Assembly (NCBI GenBank): GCA_023228725.1
Contig: JALOAQ010000122.1
Coordinates: 1-8,143, forward strand
DNA: 8,143 nt
From: Bacteroidales bacterium
GTDB taxonomy: Bacteria > Bacteroidota > Bacteroidia > Bacteroidales > ML635J-15
Reading direction: 5' to 3'
The notes beneath the pieces were generated by a model. That model was not told the origin of the DNA. It saw only the letters and a list, made by a program, of their open reading frames with translations, and ran no database searches. Positions 7,373 to 8,143 of the stretch are shown here, one piece after another; position 1 is the stretch's first letter, and each line of letters starts with the position of its first letter. Made by a program: the position numbers and the translations under genes.

Positions 7373-7615
7373 ATGACAGTAGAAATTATAACGCCTGAAA
7401 AAAAACTTTTTGCCGGAGAAACAACTATGATTAGATTACCCGGTTCTTTAGGCTCTTTTCAAATTTTAAATAATCACGCTCCTATAGTCTCAACTCTTGA
7501 GAAAGGAATTATTACCATTAGACAAAAAGAAAATAACGAAGAAATTAATTTTGATATCCTTAGCGGATTGGTCGAATGTAAAAAAAATAAAATCATTATT
7601 TTAGTGGAAGTTTAA
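7373..7615 (+). CDS. atpC: F1Fo ATP synthase subunit epsilon, short form
   Basis: Central-stalk subunit that joins gamma to the c-ring of ATP synthase. The 80 residues cover only the N-terminal beta-sandwich domain: EIITPEKKLF (4-13), then GSFQILNNHAPIVSTLEKG (27-45), the family signature region, then ITIRQK and a final hydrophobic strand IIILVEV. The C-terminal two-helix domain of longer homologues (about 130-140 residues, for example E. coli) is missing. That domain mediates inhibition of ATP hydrolysis, so this subunit probably cannot inhibit in that way. The short form is common in Bacteroidota and the gene ends cleanly with TAA, so I do not regard it as truncated. It starts 2 nt after atpD and is surely co-transcribed with it. 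Confidence 0.95.
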   Translation: MTVEIITPEKKLFAGETTMIRLPGSLGSFQILNNHAPIVSTLEKGIITIRQKENNEEINFDILSGLVECKKNKIIILVEV

Positions 7616-7647
7616 TTCTTTGTTTTAAACCTTTTCCTTTCTTTTTT
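7606..7647 (+). terminator. Weak candidate terminator of atpDC
   Basis: GTTTAA (7610-7615, overlapping the atpC stop) pairs with TTAAAC (7625-7630) around a 9-nt loop. The stem can extend outward through GGAA (7606-7609) and the T-rich bases after 7631 if one C bulges and G-U pairs are allowed. A pyrimidine-rich run ending in TTTTTT (7642-7647) follows. Only one G-C pair is in the core stem, so termination is plausible but weak. Confidence 0.35.
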
Positions 7648-7676
7648 GTCTATATACTTTTAATAATATAAAATAT

Positions 7677-8143
7677 ATGAAAATTTTATCTTTGATAATA
7701 GTTGTTTTTCTCGCTAGTTTTAGTTTTGCACAAAATCCAAGTCAAAAACCTTCTAATATGCAAGCTGACGGAAGCTTAAGTGGAATTGTCCTCGAAAAAG
7801 GCTCTAATCAAGCTGTTGAATATGCGAATATTGTTATTTATAGCAAAAAAGATTCTAGTATTGTAACTGGTGGTATTACTGATAGAAATGGACATTTTAA
7901 AATTAATAATATTAGCTATGGTAGGTTTTATGTAGAAGTTAATTTTATCGGTTATGGAAAGCATGTTATTCAAGATTTGAATATTAATCAAAATAGAAAA
8001 GATGTTAATTTAGGTAAAATATTCTTATCTGTTGATGCACATATTCTTGATGAGGTAAGTATTGAGGCTAATGTTAATCAAGTAGAATACAAATTAGATA
8101 GAAAGGTTGTAAATGTAAACCAAGATATAATTTCAGCAGGTGC
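7677..8143 (+). CDS. Outer-membrane beta-barrel / TonB-dependent-receptor-like protein, 3' partial
   Basis: The frame opens at ATG 7677 and runs past the window end; 155 complete codons are visible. Residues 1-18 form a signal peptide (MKILSLIIVVFLASFSFA) with a likely cleavage after Ala18, before Gln-Asn. Residues about 33-117 form a carboxypeptidase-regulatory-like beta-sandwich, shown by SGIVLEKGSNQAVEYANI (35-52), then GGITDRNGHFKI (65-76), VNFIGYGK (88-95) and VNLGKIFL (110-117). Next come LDEVSIEA (124-131) and YKLDRKVVNVNQ (138-149), which match the entry into the plug region of Bacteroidota outer-membrane beta-barrel receptors. The protein is probably located in the outer membrane, and its substrate cannot be told from this part. 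SusC-like and TonB-independent barrel families are both possible; the YKLDRKVVNV form favours the non-SusC 'outer membrane beta-barrel family'. It begins 61 nt after atpC. No convincing promoter is seen: TACTTTTA at 7655 is one mismatch from TAnnTTTG but lacks a -33 partner. Confidence 0.82.
   Translation, partial: MKILSLIIVVFLASFSFAQNPSQKPSNMQADGSLSGIVLEKGSNQAVEYANIVIYSKKDSSIVTGGITDRNGHFKINNISYGRFYVEVNFIGYGKHVIQDLNINQNRKDVNLGKIFLSVDAHILDEVSIEANVNQVEYKLDRKVVNVNQDIISAG

Noticed and set aside
7776..7991. Minus-strand open frame of 71 codons near the right end
   Set aside because: It lies antisense to the carboxypeptidase-like domain, which has clear family features on the + strand.

Overview
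The window looks like ordinary chromosomal DNA from an AT-rich member of the Bacteroidota. Five things point there: Bacteroidota-type promoter elements (TTTG/TTG plus TAnnTTTG) ahead of two genes; no Shine-Dalgarno sequence ahead of any visible start codon; an 80-residue ATP synthase epsilon subunit; a long (502-residue) ATP synthase beta subunit; and an outer-membrane protein with an N-terminal carboxypeptidase-regulatory-like domain. I cannot name a genus. All seven supported genes are on the + strand and there is no RNA gene, IS element or CRISPR array.

Left part (1-1304): the 3' portion of a secreted S37-family tripeptidyl aminopeptidase gene, cut by the window edge. It ends in a probable intrinsic terminator whose U-tract runs into the -33 element of the next promoter. 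Middle part (1305-5690): three genes in probable single transcription: a 12-TM RND/MMPL-family exporter, an NAD-dependent extended SDR (nucleotide-sugar epimerase/decarboxylase type), and a short-chain trans-prenyl diphosphate synthase. Gaps are 32 and 7 nt with no promoter seen between them. Prenyl diphosphate synthesis, sugar-nucleotide modification and export of a hydrophobic molecule could form a lipid or glycolipid pathway, but this is inference from context only.

Right part (5691-8143): a 171-nt intergenic region carries the promoter of atpD. atpD and atpC are 2 nt apart and encode the beta and epsilon subunits of F1. No other ATP synthase gene follows, so the ATP synthase genes are split or end here. 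After a weak terminator candidate comes the 5' end of an outer-membrane beta-barrel/TonB-dependent-receptor-like gene (signal peptide plus carboxypeptidase-like domain), cut by the window end.

I did not find a convincing new biological system. The best items for a second look are the exporter-SDR-prenyl synthase cassette, a G7 homopolymer placed exactly on the NAD-binding glycine codons of the SDR, the unequal halves of the RND exporter, and the extra segment in AtpD.
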